Assembly (NCBI RefSeq): GCF_031679605.1
Contig: NZ_CP117522.1
Span: forward strand, 5,270,001-5,334,000
Source of the DNA: Streptomyces luomodiensis
GTDB lineage: Bacteria; Actinomycetota; Actinomycetes; Streptomycetales; Streptomycetaceae
Direction: 5' to 3'
DNA length: 64,000 bases
Under the pieces are notes generated by a model, which was not told the origin of the DNA, did not search any database, and saw only the letters and a program-made list of their open reading frames with translations. The translations under genes were made by a program, and so were the position numbers. This document shows, one piece after another, positions 17,785 to 27,166 of the stretch. Every line of letters begins with the position of its first letter. The stretch's first letter is position 1.

Positions 17785-18519
17785 ATGCCCGTGCCCGGCG
17801 CCAGCCCGGTCAAGCGGAACACCCTGCGGCAGCAGATCGCCGACGCGCTCTGCGACGAGGTGCTCGCGGGCAGGCTCCCTGCGGGGCGCCAGTTCACCGT
17901 CAAGGAGATCGCCGAGCAGTACGGCGTCTCCGCGACCCCGGTCCGGGAGGCGCTGCTGGACCTGTGCTCCCAGGGGCTGCTCGATGTCGAGGAGCATCGC
18001 GGCTTCAGGGTCCACGAGTTCACCATCGAGGACTTCCGGTACATGGTCGACGCCCGCACGATGGTGGTCGAGGGGGTCTTCCGGCACTACGTCGACCAGA
18101 CGCTGCGCGCCATGACCCCGCAGGCGCTGGCCTCGGTGCGGCGACGGGCGCAGGAGGCGGAGCGAGCCGCCCGCTCCGGTGACCTGGACGTTCTCATCGG
18201 CTACGACCTGCGCTTCTGGCGGGAGATCTGCGGTCTGGTCGGCAATCCGTACGTGTTGGACTTCCTCCAGCGGCTGCGCGTGCAGACCTGGGTCTTCACG
18301 GTGCCGTATCTGCGCCGCGTACCCGATCTGCGCGGCATGCTGTGGGCGGGCCACCGCGAGTTGATGGAGGCGGTCACCCGCGGGGATCCCGAGGATTCCG
18401 AGCGGCTGATATCGGCGTACAACGCGCATTTCCGTGCGCTGATCGAGCAGTTGGTGGCGGATGAGGAGACACGCTCGCGGACCGAGCCGGGAGCCGGACC
18501 AGGGGCCGACTCCCCGTGA
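17785..18519 (+). CDS. GntR family regulator with FCD domain
   Basis: A 244-residue transcription factor. The N-terminal winged helix (about 10-75) reads RQQIADALCDEVLAGRLPAGRQFTVKEIAEQYGVSATPVREALLDLCSQGLL, the classic GntR pattern. The C-terminal all-helical FCD ligand domain has the metal-site style residues D..R..E at DARTMVVE, D at GYDLRFW, H at AGHRELMEAV and H at YNAHFRAL. The start ATG 17785 has AAGGAG 10 nt upstream. It is a single gene beside a conserved hypothetical gene and purD. The effector is not readable from sequence; members usually sense small organic acids. Confidence 0.9.
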   Translation: MPVPGASPVKRNTLRQQIADALCDEVLAGRLPAGRQFTVKEIAEQYGVSATPVREALLDLCSQGLLDVEEHRGFRVHEFTIEDFRYMVDARTMVVEGVFRHYVDQTLRAMTPQALASVRRRAQEAERAARSGDLDVLIGYDLRFWREICGLVGNPYVLDFLQRLRVQTWVFTVPYLRRVPDLRGMLWAGHRELMEAVTRGDPEDSERLISAYNAHFRALIEQLVADEETRSRTEPGAGPGADSP

Positions 18520-18656
18520 GGTCCAGTGAGGTCCCGTAAGGTCCCCCTGACCTCCCCCCGGATCTCCCCTGTCCGCGTCCAGCACTCTTCGCGCCGCGTA
18601 CGCGGGGCATTACGCTGGGCCGACCATCGACCGTACGGATACGAGAGTGAGATCGC

Positions 18657-19307
18657 GTGGCATGTGACCTCTGGCTGGTCCCCCTCGTCGATGTGCTGTG
18701 CCACAGCCCCGACAACCCCTTCGCCGAAGAGATCGCCGCGTACGACAAGGCGCTCGGTGAGGCCGGTCTGCCGCCCGTACCCGTTTTCAGTTATATGCCG
18801 GGACTATCCGGGGATGTTGCCCCGGTGGCCGGTTTCGACTACGACGCGCTGCACTTTCTCCGCCGCGCCTATCTGCTCCAGCTGTGCGGACTCGCGGTGA
18901 CACCGGTGGACGAACTCGGCGGCGACTACGAGCAGTTGCTGGAGATGTTCGAGTCCACGGCCCAGCAGTCGCATCTGGTGTGGCACTACGACCACGCGGG
19001 CGCGTATGTCCCCGTCGACTTCCCCGGTCCGCTGTCCAACGACGAACTCCTCGAGGGCGGCGGCCCGTTGGGCTCCAGCCACGGACTGCTGCGCGAACTG
19101 GAGGCGGTCGCCCCGGCGCTCGGCATCGACCCGTCCAACCCACCGGCCGCCCCCGCGCCCCCGCCCCGCCCGACGAGCCTTGAGGAGCCGGCCGCGTCGG
19201 TCCCGTACGAGGACAGCCCCTTCGCGCGGGAACGGCATGTGTGGCTGGGGCTGCACGCGGCGGCGACGCGCAGTCTGGGCCAGGGCTCGATGATCGTCTT
19301 CAGCTAG
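18657..19307 (+). CDS. Conserved hypothetical protein
   Basis: A 216-residue soluble protein that I cannot assign to a function. It begins at GTG 18657 behind GAGAGTGAG. The N-terminal two thirds look folded, with DLWLVPLVDVLCHSPDNPFAEEIAAYDKAL and HLVWHYDHAGAYVPVDFP. A Pro-rich linker (about 160-180) is followed by a short conserved-looking tail FARERHVWLGLHAAATRSLGQGSMIVFS. There is no signal peptide and no membrane helix. Codon use matches neighbours. Proteins of this kind sit near purD in other Streptomyces as far as I recall, so it may be a genus-specific core protein. Confidence 0.7.
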   Translation: MACDLWLVPLVDVLCHSPDNPFAEEIAAYDKALGEAGLPPVPVFSYMPGLSGDVAPVAGFDYDALHFLRRAYLLQLCGLAVTPVDELGGDYEQLLEMFESTAQQSHLVWHYDHAGAYVPVDFPGPLSNDELLEGGGPLGSSHGLLRELEAVAPALGIDPSNPPAAPAPPPRPTSLEEPAASVPYEDSPFARERHVWLGLHAAATRSLGQGSMIVFS

Positions 19308-19334
19308 GCGACCGTCTCCGACAGGCAGAACGAG

Positions 19335-20069
19335 TCAGCGAGGCGGCTCGGGAGGACGCTGCCGCGGCATATTGGGCCGGGTGGGGCCAGGCGGCAGCGG
19401 AAAGCGGCTCGTGGGGCTCCCGCTGTCCGGGCGGGTGCCCTGGGCCATCAGCGACTGGGTGAACAGCGGCGCCGAACCCGAGCCGAAATCCACCATCCAG
19501 CCCGCCGTCTCGGCCCGCACCAGCTCCGACACGTCCTCGCAGAACCGGCGCAGCACCGACAGACACCGCTCCACGGCCTCGCTCGCGGTGCCCTCGGTCG
19601 GGCCCAGCACCTCCCGGACGCTCTCCGAGGCCCAGTCGAACTGGAGCGCCTCCAGCCGCCGCTGCACCGCCTGCGCCGTGGCCATGTCCCGCATCCAGCC
19701 GGACGTCAGCCCGAAGAACCGGTCGCCGCCGACGCAGGCGACCGCCAGCAGCAGCGCCAGCGCGCCCCAGCCGGCGCCGCCGTCCAGCGCCCCGATCAGA
19801 TCCAGCAGCGGCAGCACGCCCCCCACGACGGCCGCCACCGTGGCCCCCACCCGCAGCACCCGGGCGGTCCGCCGCTTCCATACCCGGTCGGCGAGGTACC
19901 ACCGGGCGACCTCCAGCGCGCCCTCCTCGACCCACCGGTACAACTCGTCGAGCCGCTCCGCGGGCTCGCCCCAGTCGCCGTGCGGGAAGGGCCGGCCGAG
20001 CAGGTCACCCTGCTTCCTCGCACCCTCCTGCCGAGGGAGCCCCTCGGGCTGCATCTCCGGCTGACTCAC
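19335..20069 (-). CDS. SLATT/DUF4231-like two-TM protein
   Basis: A 244-residue protein starting at GTG 20069 behind GAGGGAG. After a soluble start comes LDELYRWVEEGALEVARWYLADRVWKRRTAR, then two membrane helices (about 71-91 and 101-121) joined by a short loop, then a helical cytoplasmic part with MRDMATAQAVQRRLEALQFDWA. An N-terminal WYL-helix, two close TMs and a helical C-terminus are the layout of the SLATT/DUF4231 group. SLATT proteins are predicted membrane effectors in nucleotide-signalled conflict systems, but no cyclase, SLOG or nuclease gene is nearby. The frame runs on upstream through purD antisense; that part is not coding. Confidence 0.65.
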   Translation of the reverse strand: MSQPEMQPEGLPRQEGARKQGDLLGRPFPHGDWGEPAERLDELYRWVEEGALEVARWYLADRVWKRRTARVLRVGATVAAVVGGVLPLLDLIGALDGGAGWGALALLLAVACVGGDRFFGLTSGWMRDMATAQAVQRRLEALQFDWASESVREVLGPTEGTASEAVERCLSVLRRFCEDVSELVRAETAGWMVDFGSGSAPLFTQSLMAQGTRPDSGSPTSRFPLPPGPTRPNMPRQRPPEPPR

Positions 20070-20394
20070 CGTGCAACTCCCTCTGCGGCGGCGTTTCTCC
20101 TGGCGCGCGGCTGATGCGCGAACCACCATTCCTACCGCCGAACGGCTGGCCACGTGGACCCGAGCCCGGAATGTCCGCTCGTAAGAGCTGCCCCATCGGG
20201 TATAGGACCGCCCACCCCTCACCCGAAAGAGTGCCCCCTCGCCCCCTCTCCTTGGTCGTCCTTGGTCGTCCTTCACGCACAGTTCGGTCCGGACCCGCTC
20301 GCCCCACCCGAGGGGGCCGGTTCCCCGGCGACCGGAGACGTCCTCGACGCCCCGCCGACGGGGGGCGTCCGGCCGAGGCCGTAGGGTGCATACC
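20070..20394. other. Divergent intergenic region between SLATT-like gene and purD
   Basis: A 325-bp gap. It holds a 10-bp tandem duplication (ttggtcgtcc twice, from 20252) and a -10-like TAGGGT at 20382-20387. TAGGGT is 7 nt before the purD GTG at 20395, a spacing typical of leaderless transcripts. No gene is apparent. Confidence 0.45.
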
Positions 20395-21660
20395 GTGAAG
20401 GTCCTCGTCATCGGCAGCGGTGCCCGCGAACACGCCCTGTGCCGCGCTCTCTCCCTCGACCCCGACGTCACCGCACTGCACTGTGCCCCCGGCAACGCCG
20501 GCATCGCCGAGGTGGCCGAGCTGCACGCGGTCGACGCGCTGGACGGCGCCGCCGTCGCCGATCTCGCCGCCTCCCTGGAGGTGGGCCTGGTGGTCGTGGG
20601 GCCGGAGGCCCCCCTCGTGGCGGGCGTGGCCGACGCCGTGCGCGAGCGCGGCATCCCGGCCTTCGGACCGTCCGCGCAGGCGGCGCAGCTGGAGGGCTCC
20701 AAGGCGTTCGCCAAGGACGTGATGGCCGCGGCGGGCGTGCCCACCGCCCGCGCCTACGTGTGCACCACGCCCGCCGAGATCGACGAGGCGCTGGACGCGT
20801 TCGGCGCGCCCTATGTCGTGAAGGACGACGGTCTGGCCGCGGGCAAGGGCGTCGTGGTGACCGAGGACGTCGAGGCCGCCCGCGCGCACGCGCTGGCCTG
20901 CGGCCGGGTGGTGATCGAGGAGTTCCTGGACGGCCCGGAGGTCTCCCTCTTCGCGATCACCGATGGCGAGACCGTGGTCCCGCTCCAGCCCGCCCAGGAC
21001 TTCAAGCGCGCCTACGACGGCGACGCGGGCCCGAACACGGGCGGCATGGGCGCCTACTCCCCGCTGCCCTGGGCCGACCCCAAGTTGGTGGACGAGGTCG
21101 TGGCCACGATCTGCCAGCCCACCGTCGACGAGCTGCGCCGCCGCGGCACGCCCTTCTCCGGGCTGCTGTACGCGGGCCTGGCGATCACCTCGCGCGGGGT
21201 CCGCGTGATCGAGTTCAACGCCCGGTTCGGCGACCCCGAGACCCAGGTGGTCCTGGCCCGGCTGAAGACCCCGCTGGCCGGGGTGCTGCTCGCCGCCGCC
21301 ACCGGCCGCCTGGACGGCGAGCCGCCGCTGCGCTGGAGCGACGGGGCCGCCGTGACCGTGGTCGTCGCCTCGCACAACTACCCGGGCACCCCGCGCACCG
21401 GCGACCCGATCACCGGACTGGCCGAGGTGGCCGAGCAGGACGGCCCCAAGGCGTACGTCCTGCACGCGGGCACCAAGCGGGACGGCGCGTCCGGTGAGGT
21501 GGTGAGCGCGGGCGGCCGGGTGCTCTCCGTCACCGCGACCGGCGCCGACCTGGCGAAGGCGCGCGAGCGGGCGTACCGCGCGGTGGGCCGGATCGGGCTG
21601 GAGGGCTCCCACCACCGCTCCGACATCGCCGCGAAGGCGGCGGCCGAAGCGGTCTCGTAA
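20395..21660 (+). CDS. purD: Phosphoribosylamine-glycine ligase
   Basis: A 421-residue ATP-grasp enzyme that makes glycinamide ribonucleotide from phosphoribosylamine and glycine. The N-terminal [33 protein letters not shown]-grasp [43 protein letters not shown] and [14 protein letters not shown] are all intact. The frame is open from GTG 20386, but GTG 20395 gives the canonical start and lies 7 nt after a -10-like TAGGGT, so the mRNA is probably leaderless. It is followed by a hairpin terminator and is monocistronic. It supplies the second step of IMP synthesis, downstream of purF in this same window. Confidence 0.96.
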   Translation: MKVLVIGSGAREHALCRALSLDPDVTALHCAPGNAGIAEVAELHAVDALDGAAVADLAASLEVGLVVVGPEAPLVAGVADAVRERGIPAFGPSAQAAQLEGSKAFAKDVMAAAGVPTARAYVCTTPAEIDEALDAFGAPYVVKDDGLAAGKGVVVTEDVEAARAHALACGRVVIEEFLDGPEVSLFAITDGETVVPLQPAQDFKRAYDGDAGPNTGGMGAYSPLPWADPKLVDEVVATICQPTVDELRRRGTPFSGLLYAGLAITSRGVRVIEFNARFGDPETQVVLARLKTPLAGVLLAAATGRLDGEPPLRWSDGAAVTVVVASHNYPGTPRTGDPITGLAEVAEQDGPKAYVLHAGTKRDGASGEVVSAGGRVLSVTATGADLAKARERAYRAVGRIGLEGSHHRSDIAAKAAAEAVS

Positions 21661-21689
21661 CCACTCTCACACCGGCTCTCGCACACGGT

Positions 21690-21720
21690 GCCGGAAACCG
21701 TCCCGGAGGCCGTTTCCGGC
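21690..21720 (+). terminator. purD hairpin terminator
   Basis: GCCGGAAAC (21690-21698) pairs exactly with GTTTCCGGC (21712-21720), 30 bp after the purD stop. There is no U-tract. Confidence 0.6.
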
Positions 21721-21960
21721 TGTTCACAGGGGGTCCGGCGGCGCCACCGAGAAGTTCCCGGTCGCGCCCAAGGCCATTCCATCGGGTGAGCGCTTCCGCA
21801 TCCTGCTGACGCGCGCCCGGCCCCCAACTAGTGTGCCGCTCAGGCGAGGTGCGGCAACTGGCCCACCGGCATTGCGGAGTGGGCGGCCGGTGCGACAGTG
21901 GGTGGGGAGAAGGCAACGCCGCCGTCGTCCGCTGTTCCACCACCGGCCGGACAGTAGGGG

Positions 21961-23835
21961 GTGACGAGAACCGTGGCGAGAACCGTGGCAGGTCCCGAAG
22001 CAGGTGCGCTGGAGGCGCGCGTCCGCGCCCTCGCGGTACTGCGCATCCGGAGCGCCGCGCTCGCGGTCGCGCTCCTCCCGGCCGCCGCCGCCGTCGTGCT
22101 GCTGGCCGGAAGCGCCAGCGGCCGCATCGGCGGCTCGCACGGCCAGGGCTGGACGGCCCTGCGCTGGGTGGTGACCGGCGGCGCCCTGCTGGTCCTGCTG
22201 CTGGCGGCGGCCGTGGCCGCCGTGGTCGTCCGGGCCAAGCCCGCGCTCACCCCGACGGTACCCATCGCCGAGGAGACGGCGCCCGACCTCTACCAGCTGG
22301 TCCGCGATCTGGCCGAGCGCCTGGAGGTGCCCGCGCCCTCGGCCATAGCGCTCACCCCGGACTGCGACAGCTGGCTGGAGGACCGTACGCATCCGGCGTA
22401 CGCGGGCCGCCGGGAGCGCCGGGACCGCGGCGCCCTCGCGGTCGAGGAGCCCCGCGCCGGCCGGGGCGCCAGGGCGCCCGGCCGGCCGGCCGCGGACCGG
22501 GTCGTGGACCGCCCCGAGCGGCGTGTGCCACGGGCTCCGGTGCTCGTGATCGGTTCGCCGTTCCTGTGGTGGATGCGGGTGGCCGAGCTGCGTGCGCTGC
22601 TCGCCCCGGTGGTGGCGGGCACCGGCCCGTCCGTCCACCCCGACATAGCCTCCGCCCGCCGCTTCGTGCGCGGCCTGGACGCCGCCGTGGCCGTCGCGGC
22701 CCGCGGCGGCGAGCCGTCGTCCGGCCCTGCCCCCGCCCTGGTGGCGGCGGTGCGCCGGCCCGCCTTCGGCTTCGTCGGCTGGGTCGCCCGGCTGCTGCTG
22801 CGCGGCTGCCGGGACCACGCGGCCCAGATGGAGCGGGCGGTCGCCGCGGCCGCCTCCGAGCGGGCCCAGTCGGTCGACTACGGGCTGCGGATCGTCGCCC
22901 AGGAGCAGGTGGGCCTCGCCTACGCGGGCTGGGACCGGCTGCTGACCCGGGTCGCGCTGCCCGCCTGGCGGATGGGCCGCTGGCCCTCCCGGCTGGACGC
23001 GGGCGTGGTCTCGGCGCTCACCGAGCTGTCCCGCCGCGACCGGCTCGCCGAGGGGTTCACCTCCCGGCTGAGCGAGCGCCCCGCCTGTGACCTCCTGGAG
23101 GAGCCCGGGGCGATGGACGAGGCCACCTCGCTGCTCGCCGCCCGCCTCTTCCACGGCGGCCCGTCGGAGCCGGGCCCCGACTGGTCCCCGGTCGACTGGG
23201 ACACGTACCCGGAGGAGGTCGTGGACCGCAAATGGCGGCAGGAGGCCGCCCGGCTGAACCGCGTCCTGGACGAGCGGGACGATGCCCACGACCCCGCCGG
23301 CGCCGGTCCCGCACCGGCTCCGGTGAGCGCCTCCGAACCGCCCACCCTGGCCCGGGTCATCGACCGGCTCACCGCCGACCCGGCCGGCCCCGCCGACGGC
23401 CCTGACGGGCTCGACGGCGACGCGCCCCGGCTCGCCGCCCGGCTCAGCGTCGAAGTGGCCCGCGAGGAGGCCGCCGCCACCCGGGCGCACGGCCGGGACC
23501 GCGCGGCGGGTGCGGAGGGGCCCACGGCCGGGCCCGGCGGCGACCCGTGGATCGACGGCTTCGCCCCGGTGTTCCCGCTGCAACCGCCCCGCACCGGCCG
23601 TGAGCTGCTCGCCGACCATGTCACCGCCATGGTCTGCTGCGCCGCCGTGGACACCGCGGGCGCGGCCCCCGGCCTCGACTGGCTGGACGGGCCCGCGCTG
23701 CTCGTCGGCGGGCGGCGGCGGGCCGATCTGGCCCGTCCGGTGCTGAGCCTGGTCGAGGACGGTGACGACGGGCCGTTGCGGGCCTGGCTGGGCGAGGTGG
23801 GAGTCCGTCCGGAGAAGCCCGTCCGGCTGGTGTAG
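21961..23835 (+). CDS. M48-peptidase-like membrane protein lacking the zinc motif
   Basis: A 624-residue protein with two N-terminal membrane helices (about 28-52 and 65-92). The next part follows M48 proteases: DLYQLVRDLAERLEVPAPSAIALTPDCDSWLE resembles the segment before the active site, and VLVIGSPFLWWMRVAELRALLAPVVAGTG sits where M48 enzymes have a strand, helix and HExxH. Here HExxH reads PVVAG, so zinc binding is lost. An RRERRDRG-rich insert (about 140-190) breaks the domain. The rest is helical with charged linkers. It is probably a pseudoprotease with a scaffolding role. The GTG start 21961 is chosen by frame; GTG 21973 is an alternative. Relation to M48 is inferred by eye. Confidence 0.65.
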   Translation: MTRTVARTVAGPEAGALEARVRALAVLRIRSAALAVALLPAAAAVVLLAGSASGRIGGSHGQGWTALRWVVTGGALLVLLLAAAVAAVVVRAKPALTPTVPIAEETAPDLYQLVRDLAERLEVPAPSAIALTPDCDSWLEDRTHPAYAGRRERRDRGALAVEEPRAGRGARAPGRPAADRVVDRPERRVPRAPVLVIGSPFLWWMRVAELRALLAPVVAGTGPSVHPDIASARRFVRGLDAAVAVAARGGEPSSGPAPALVAAVRRPAFGFVGWVARLLLRGCRDHAAQMERAVAAAASERAQSVDYGLRIVAQEQVGLAYAGWDRLLTRVALPAWRMGRWPSRLDAGVVSALTELSRRDRLAEGFTSRLSERPACDLLEEPGAMDEATSLLAARLFHGGPSEPGPDWSPVDWDTYPEEVVDRKWRQEAARLNRVLDERDDAHDPAGAGPAPAPVSASEPPTLARVIDRLTADPAGPADGPDGLDGDAPRLAARLSVEVAREEAAATRAHGRDRAAGAEGPTAGPGGDPWIDGFAPVFPLQPPRTGRELLADHVTAMVCCAAVDTAGAAPGLDWLDGPALLVGGRRRADLARPVLSLVEDGDDGPLRAWLGEVGVRPEKPVRLV

Positions 23836-24108
23836 CCGCGCAGGGTATGCCGCGCATCGGCCCTATGTCCGCCCTTGTCGCGCGTTCGGTGGCTGTTTCG
23901 GCAAATTAGCGACAATCGGTGATGGAGTGGGTGCGTAATGTGATGTGCTGGGACCGGTCGCTGTCACCCGGCCCAGGAGTCCCGGCCCACCGGCCCGGAC
24001 CGTCGAACCGGCCCCGCAGCCCGGCCCACAAGGCCGGACCCACGGCGGTGCGGTGTGCGAGGACAGCGAGGCGCGGCGCCGCCGGGTACGCAGGGAGGGG
24101 AGCAGTTG

Positions 24109-25608
24109 ATGGGGACGGACCAGATCCGGCGCTGGGAATCGGGGGCGCTCGCCCACGCGGTGACGGATCCTTTCGGCCAGGGCCCGCTGCCCTGGCTGCG
24201 GGACAGCGAGAACTACTTCGACGACACCGGCCGTGTGGTCCCGTGGTACGTCGACCACGTCCACCTCTCCGGGGCCATCGACCGGGCGGTCGCCCGGCCC
24301 GGTGAGAAGGGCCCCGCCAGGATCCCCGGCCCCCGCACCGCCGACGACGTCCACCGGCAGATCAAGGGCTTCCCCTCCGCTTCCGCGGCCGCCCCCGGCG
24401 AAGCCATCGACTTCCGGATCACGGTGGACCCGCCTCAGCAGTTCAGCGTGGACATCTACCGCATCGGCTACTACGACGGCGCCGGCGCGCTGAAGATCAC
24501 CACCAGCCCCCGGCTGTCCGGGATCGTCCAGCCGCCTCCGCTCACCGCCGACCGCACCGTCTCCTGCCACCACTGGTGGCTGTCCTGGCGGCTCCAGATC
24601 CCCTCCTACTGGAACCTTGGCGCGTATGTCGCGGTGCTCACCACCGTGGACGGCTACCGCAGCCACATCCCGTTCACCGTCCGCGACAACCGCCCCGCCG
24701 ATCTCCTCCTCGTCCTCCCGGACCTCACCTGGCAGGCGTACAACCTCTACCCGGAGGACGGCCGGACCGGCGCCAGCCTGTACCACGCCTGGGACGAGCG
24801 GGGGAGGCTGCTGGGCGAGTCGGAGGCGGCGACCACGGTCTCCTTCGACCGGCCGTACGCGGGCGCGGGACTGCCCCTGCACGTGGGGCACGCGTACGAC
24901 TTCATCCGCTGGGCCGAGCGCTACGGCTACGACCTCGCCTACGCCGAGACGCGCGATCTGCACGCGGGCGGTGTCGACCCCACCCGCTACCGGGGGCTGG
25001 TCTTCCCCGGCCATGACGAGTACTGGTCGGCGCCGATGCGCCGCACCGTGGAGTCGGCCCGGGACAGCGGCACCTCACTGGTCTTCCTCTCCGCGAACAC
25101 CATGTACTGGCAGGTCGAGCTCGCCCCCTCGCCCTCCGGCCCGGACCGGCTGCTGACCTGCCGCAAGCGCCGCGGCCCCGGCCGCTCGGCGCTGTGGCGG
25201 GAGACCGTGCCCGAACAGCAGCTGATCGGCATCCAGTACGCGGGCCGGGTGCCCGAGCCGAGCCCGCTGATCGTGCGCAACGCCGGCCACTGGCTGTGGG
25301 AGGCGACGGGCGCGGAGGAGGGCGACGAGCTGCCCGGCCTGGTCGCGGGCGAGGCCGACCGCTACTTCCCGCGCACCGCCCTCCCCGACCACCTCCGCCG
25401 CATCCTGCTGGCCCACTCCCCGTACCAGGACACGGAGGGGGCCACCCGCCACCAGGAAACCTCCCTCTACCGGGCCCCGAGCGGCGCTTTGGTGTTCGCG
25501 TCGGGGACGTTCGCGTGGTCGCCGGCGTTGGATCGTCCGGGGCATGTGGATGAGCGGGTGCAGCGGGCGACGGCGAATCTGCTGGACCGGATCTGCAAGC
25601 GGGGGTGA
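24109..25608 (+). CDS. N,N-dimethylformamidase large-subunit-like protein
   Basis: A 499-residue protein starting at ATG 24109 behind GGAGGGGAG. It contains FSVDIYRIGYYDGAGA, LLVLPDLTWQAYNLY, DFIRWAERYGYDLAY and FPGHDEYWS, then LVFLSANTMYWQ. These are features of the C-terminal domain of the DMFase beta (large) subunit, which carries the mononuclear iron site. His and Glu/Tyr residues around GHDEYWS are in the expected neighbourhood. There is no signal peptide and no small-subunit gene nearby, so amidase activity on dimethylformamide is unlikely; many actinobacterial homologues are uncharacterised. It lies alone between an M48-like gene and a convergent oxidoreductase gene. Confidence 0.75.
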   Translation: MGTDQIRRWESGALAHAVTDPFGQGPLPWLRDSENYFDDTGRVVPWYVDHVHLSGAIDRAVARPGEKGPARIPGPRTADDVHRQIKGFPSASAAAPGEAIDFRITVDPPQQFSVDIYRIGYYDGAGALKITTSPRLSGIVQPPPLTADRTVSCHHWWLSWRLQIPSYWNLGAYVAVLTTVDGYRSHIPFTVRDNRPADLLLVLPDLTWQAYNLYPEDGRTGASLYHAWDERGRLLGESEAATTVSFDRPYAGAGLPLHVGHAYDFIRWAERYGYDLAYAETRDLHAGGVDPTRYRGLVFPGHDEYWSAPMRRTVESARDSGTSLVFLSANTMYWQVELAPSPSGPDRLLTCRKRRGPGRSALWRETVPEQQLIGIQYAGRVPEPSPLIVRNAGHWLWEATGAEEGDELPGLVAGEADRYFPRTALPDHLRRILLAHSPYQDTEGATRHQETSLYRAPSGALVFASGTFAWSPALDRPGHVDERVQRATANLLDRICKRG

Positions 25609-25671
25609 TGCGGTCGGGTGTGGCGGGGGTGCGGCGGTTGGGCAGGGGTGCGCGGCGCGCGGGGTGACCCC

Positions 25672-27141
25672 CTACGGCTCCGGGGCCAGGGGCGGGGGCT
25701 TCCGTATTCCGAAACGGTGCCGTAGCGCCGACAGGGCGGCCAGATAGCCGCACATCCCGTGCACCCCCGGCCCCGGCGGGGTCGCCGACGAGCACAGGAA
25801 GAGCCCGGGGAGCGGGGTGCGGTACGGGTCGAGGCGGGGCACGGGCCGGGCGAGGCTCTGCCACAGCGTCATCGCGCCCGAGCCGATGTCCCCGCCCACA
25901 CAGTTGGGGTCGTAACGCTCCAGGTCCCGTCCGGACACCCCGCGCGCCGCGAGCACGGTGTCGCCGAAGCCGGGGGCGTAGGTCTCGATCCGGGAGCGGA
26001 TCAGCTCCACCGGGTCGGTGTCGTCGCCGTTCGGCACATGGGCGTAGGCCCACACCGGACGCCTGCCGGACCGGGCGCGCCCGGGGTCGGTGACGGCCGG
26101 GTCGACGAGCAGCACGAAGGGCGCCCGGCTGCGGACCCCGCGCGTGGTCAGGGTCTCCTCCCGGACCAGCTCGCCGTGGCTGCCGCCCAGGTGCACGGTC
26201 CCGGCGCGGCCCACGGCCGGGTCGGCCCACGGGATCGGCTCGCTGACCAGGAAGTCGGCCTTGGCGGCGGCCGGGCCGTAGCGGAACCGCCGCAGCGCCC
26301 GGACGTAGCGGGCGGGCAGCGCTCGCCCGGCGATGTCCAGCAGCCCGGGGACGCCGGTGTCGAGCAGCACCGCGCGATGCCCGTCCAGCTCGGCGAGGTC
26401 GCTGATCTCGCGCCCGGTGTGGACGGTGCCGCCGTGCGCGGTGATGTCGTCCGCCATGGCCTCGGCGATCCGGGCGCTTCCGCCGCGCGGCAGCGGCCAG
26501 CCGGGGCCGTGCGCCAGATGCCCCAGGAGGGCCGCCACCGCACCGCCGGCCAGGCTGGGCAGTTCGCCCACGGCATGGGCGGCGACCCCGGTGAGCAGGG
26601 CGGGCGCCTGCTCACCGGAGAAGCGGGCGGGACCCAGCCGGGTGCCGTGCACGAGCACCCGTGTGGCCAGCAGCGCCGGCACCAGCGGATCGCGGGGGAG
26701 GGTGCGCTGCCCGGACAGGACGAAGTCGACCACGCCCTCGCTGTGCCGCAGCAGCGGCGCCATCAGCCGCCGCCAGCGCTCCCCGTCCGGGCCGAGCCGG
26801 GCGCAGGTGGCCGCCAGATCGCGGTGGGCGAGCGCGGCGCGCCCGCCGTCCAGCGGATGGGCGTAGGAGATCTCGGGCGCCAGCAGGTCCACCCCGCGCG
26901 CGGCCAGGCCGAACTCGCGGAAGAAGCGGGAGGCGGCCGCCATGGGGTGGACCGCCGAGCAGATGTCGTGTGCGATCTCCGGGTCGAACAGCGGCTGGGT
27001 GCGCAGCCCGCCGCCGATGGCGGCGGCGGCCTCGTACACCGCCACCCGCAGCCCCGCGCGGGCCAGGGTGACGGCGGCCGCGAGCCCGTTGGGGCCGCTG
27101 CCCACGATCGCCGCGTCGGCCGCGTCGCCCGCGTCGGCCAT
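25672..27141 (-). CDS. FAD-dependent phytoene-desaturase/PYROXD2-like oxidoreductase
   Basis: A 489-residue flavoprotein. The dinucleotide-binding motif AAIVGSGPNGLAAAVTLARAG is at residues 9-29, followed by VAVYEAAAAIGGGLRT and a C-terminal second FAD contact GLFLCSSATPPGPGVHGMCGYLAA. This is the pattern of CrtISO/PYROXD2-type enzymes rather than true carotenoid desaturases, and no crtB or crtE is nearby. The start ATG 27141 has GAGGAGA 7 nt upstream; the open frame beyond it reads through an 18-bp tandem repeat and is rejected. The substrate is unknown. It is divergent from purC. Confidence 0.82.
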   Translation of the reverse strand: MADAGDAADAAIVGSGPNGLAAAVTLARAGLRVAVYEAAAAIGGGLRTQPLFDPEIAHDICSAVHPMAAASRFFREFGLAARGVDLLAPEISYAHPLDGGRAALAHRDLAATCARLGPDGERWRRLMAPLLRHSEGVVDFVLSGQRTLPRDPLVPALLATRVLVHGTRLGPARFSGEQAPALLTGVAAHAVGELPSLAGGAVAALLGHLAHGPGWPLPRGGSARIAEAMADDITAHGGTVHTGREISDLAELDGHRAVLLDTGVPGLLDIAGRALPARYVRALRRFRYGPAAAKADFLVSEPIPWADPAVGRAGTVHLGGSHGELVREETLTTRGVRSRAPFVLLVDPAVTDPGRARSGRRPVWAYAHVPNGDDTDPVELIRSRIETYAPGFGDTVLAARGVSGRDLERYDPNCVGGDIGSGAMTLWQSLARPVPRLDPYRTPLPGLFLCSSATPPGPGVHGMCGYLAALSALRHRFGIRKPPPLAPEP

Positions 27142-27166
27142 GCCGCGTCTCCTCTCCGGTGCGCCT

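Noticed and set aside
19335..20069. CBASS-type defence system around the SLATT-like protein
   Set aside because: No nucleotidyltransferase, nuclease or sensor gene nearby; the neighbours are core metabolism and regulators.
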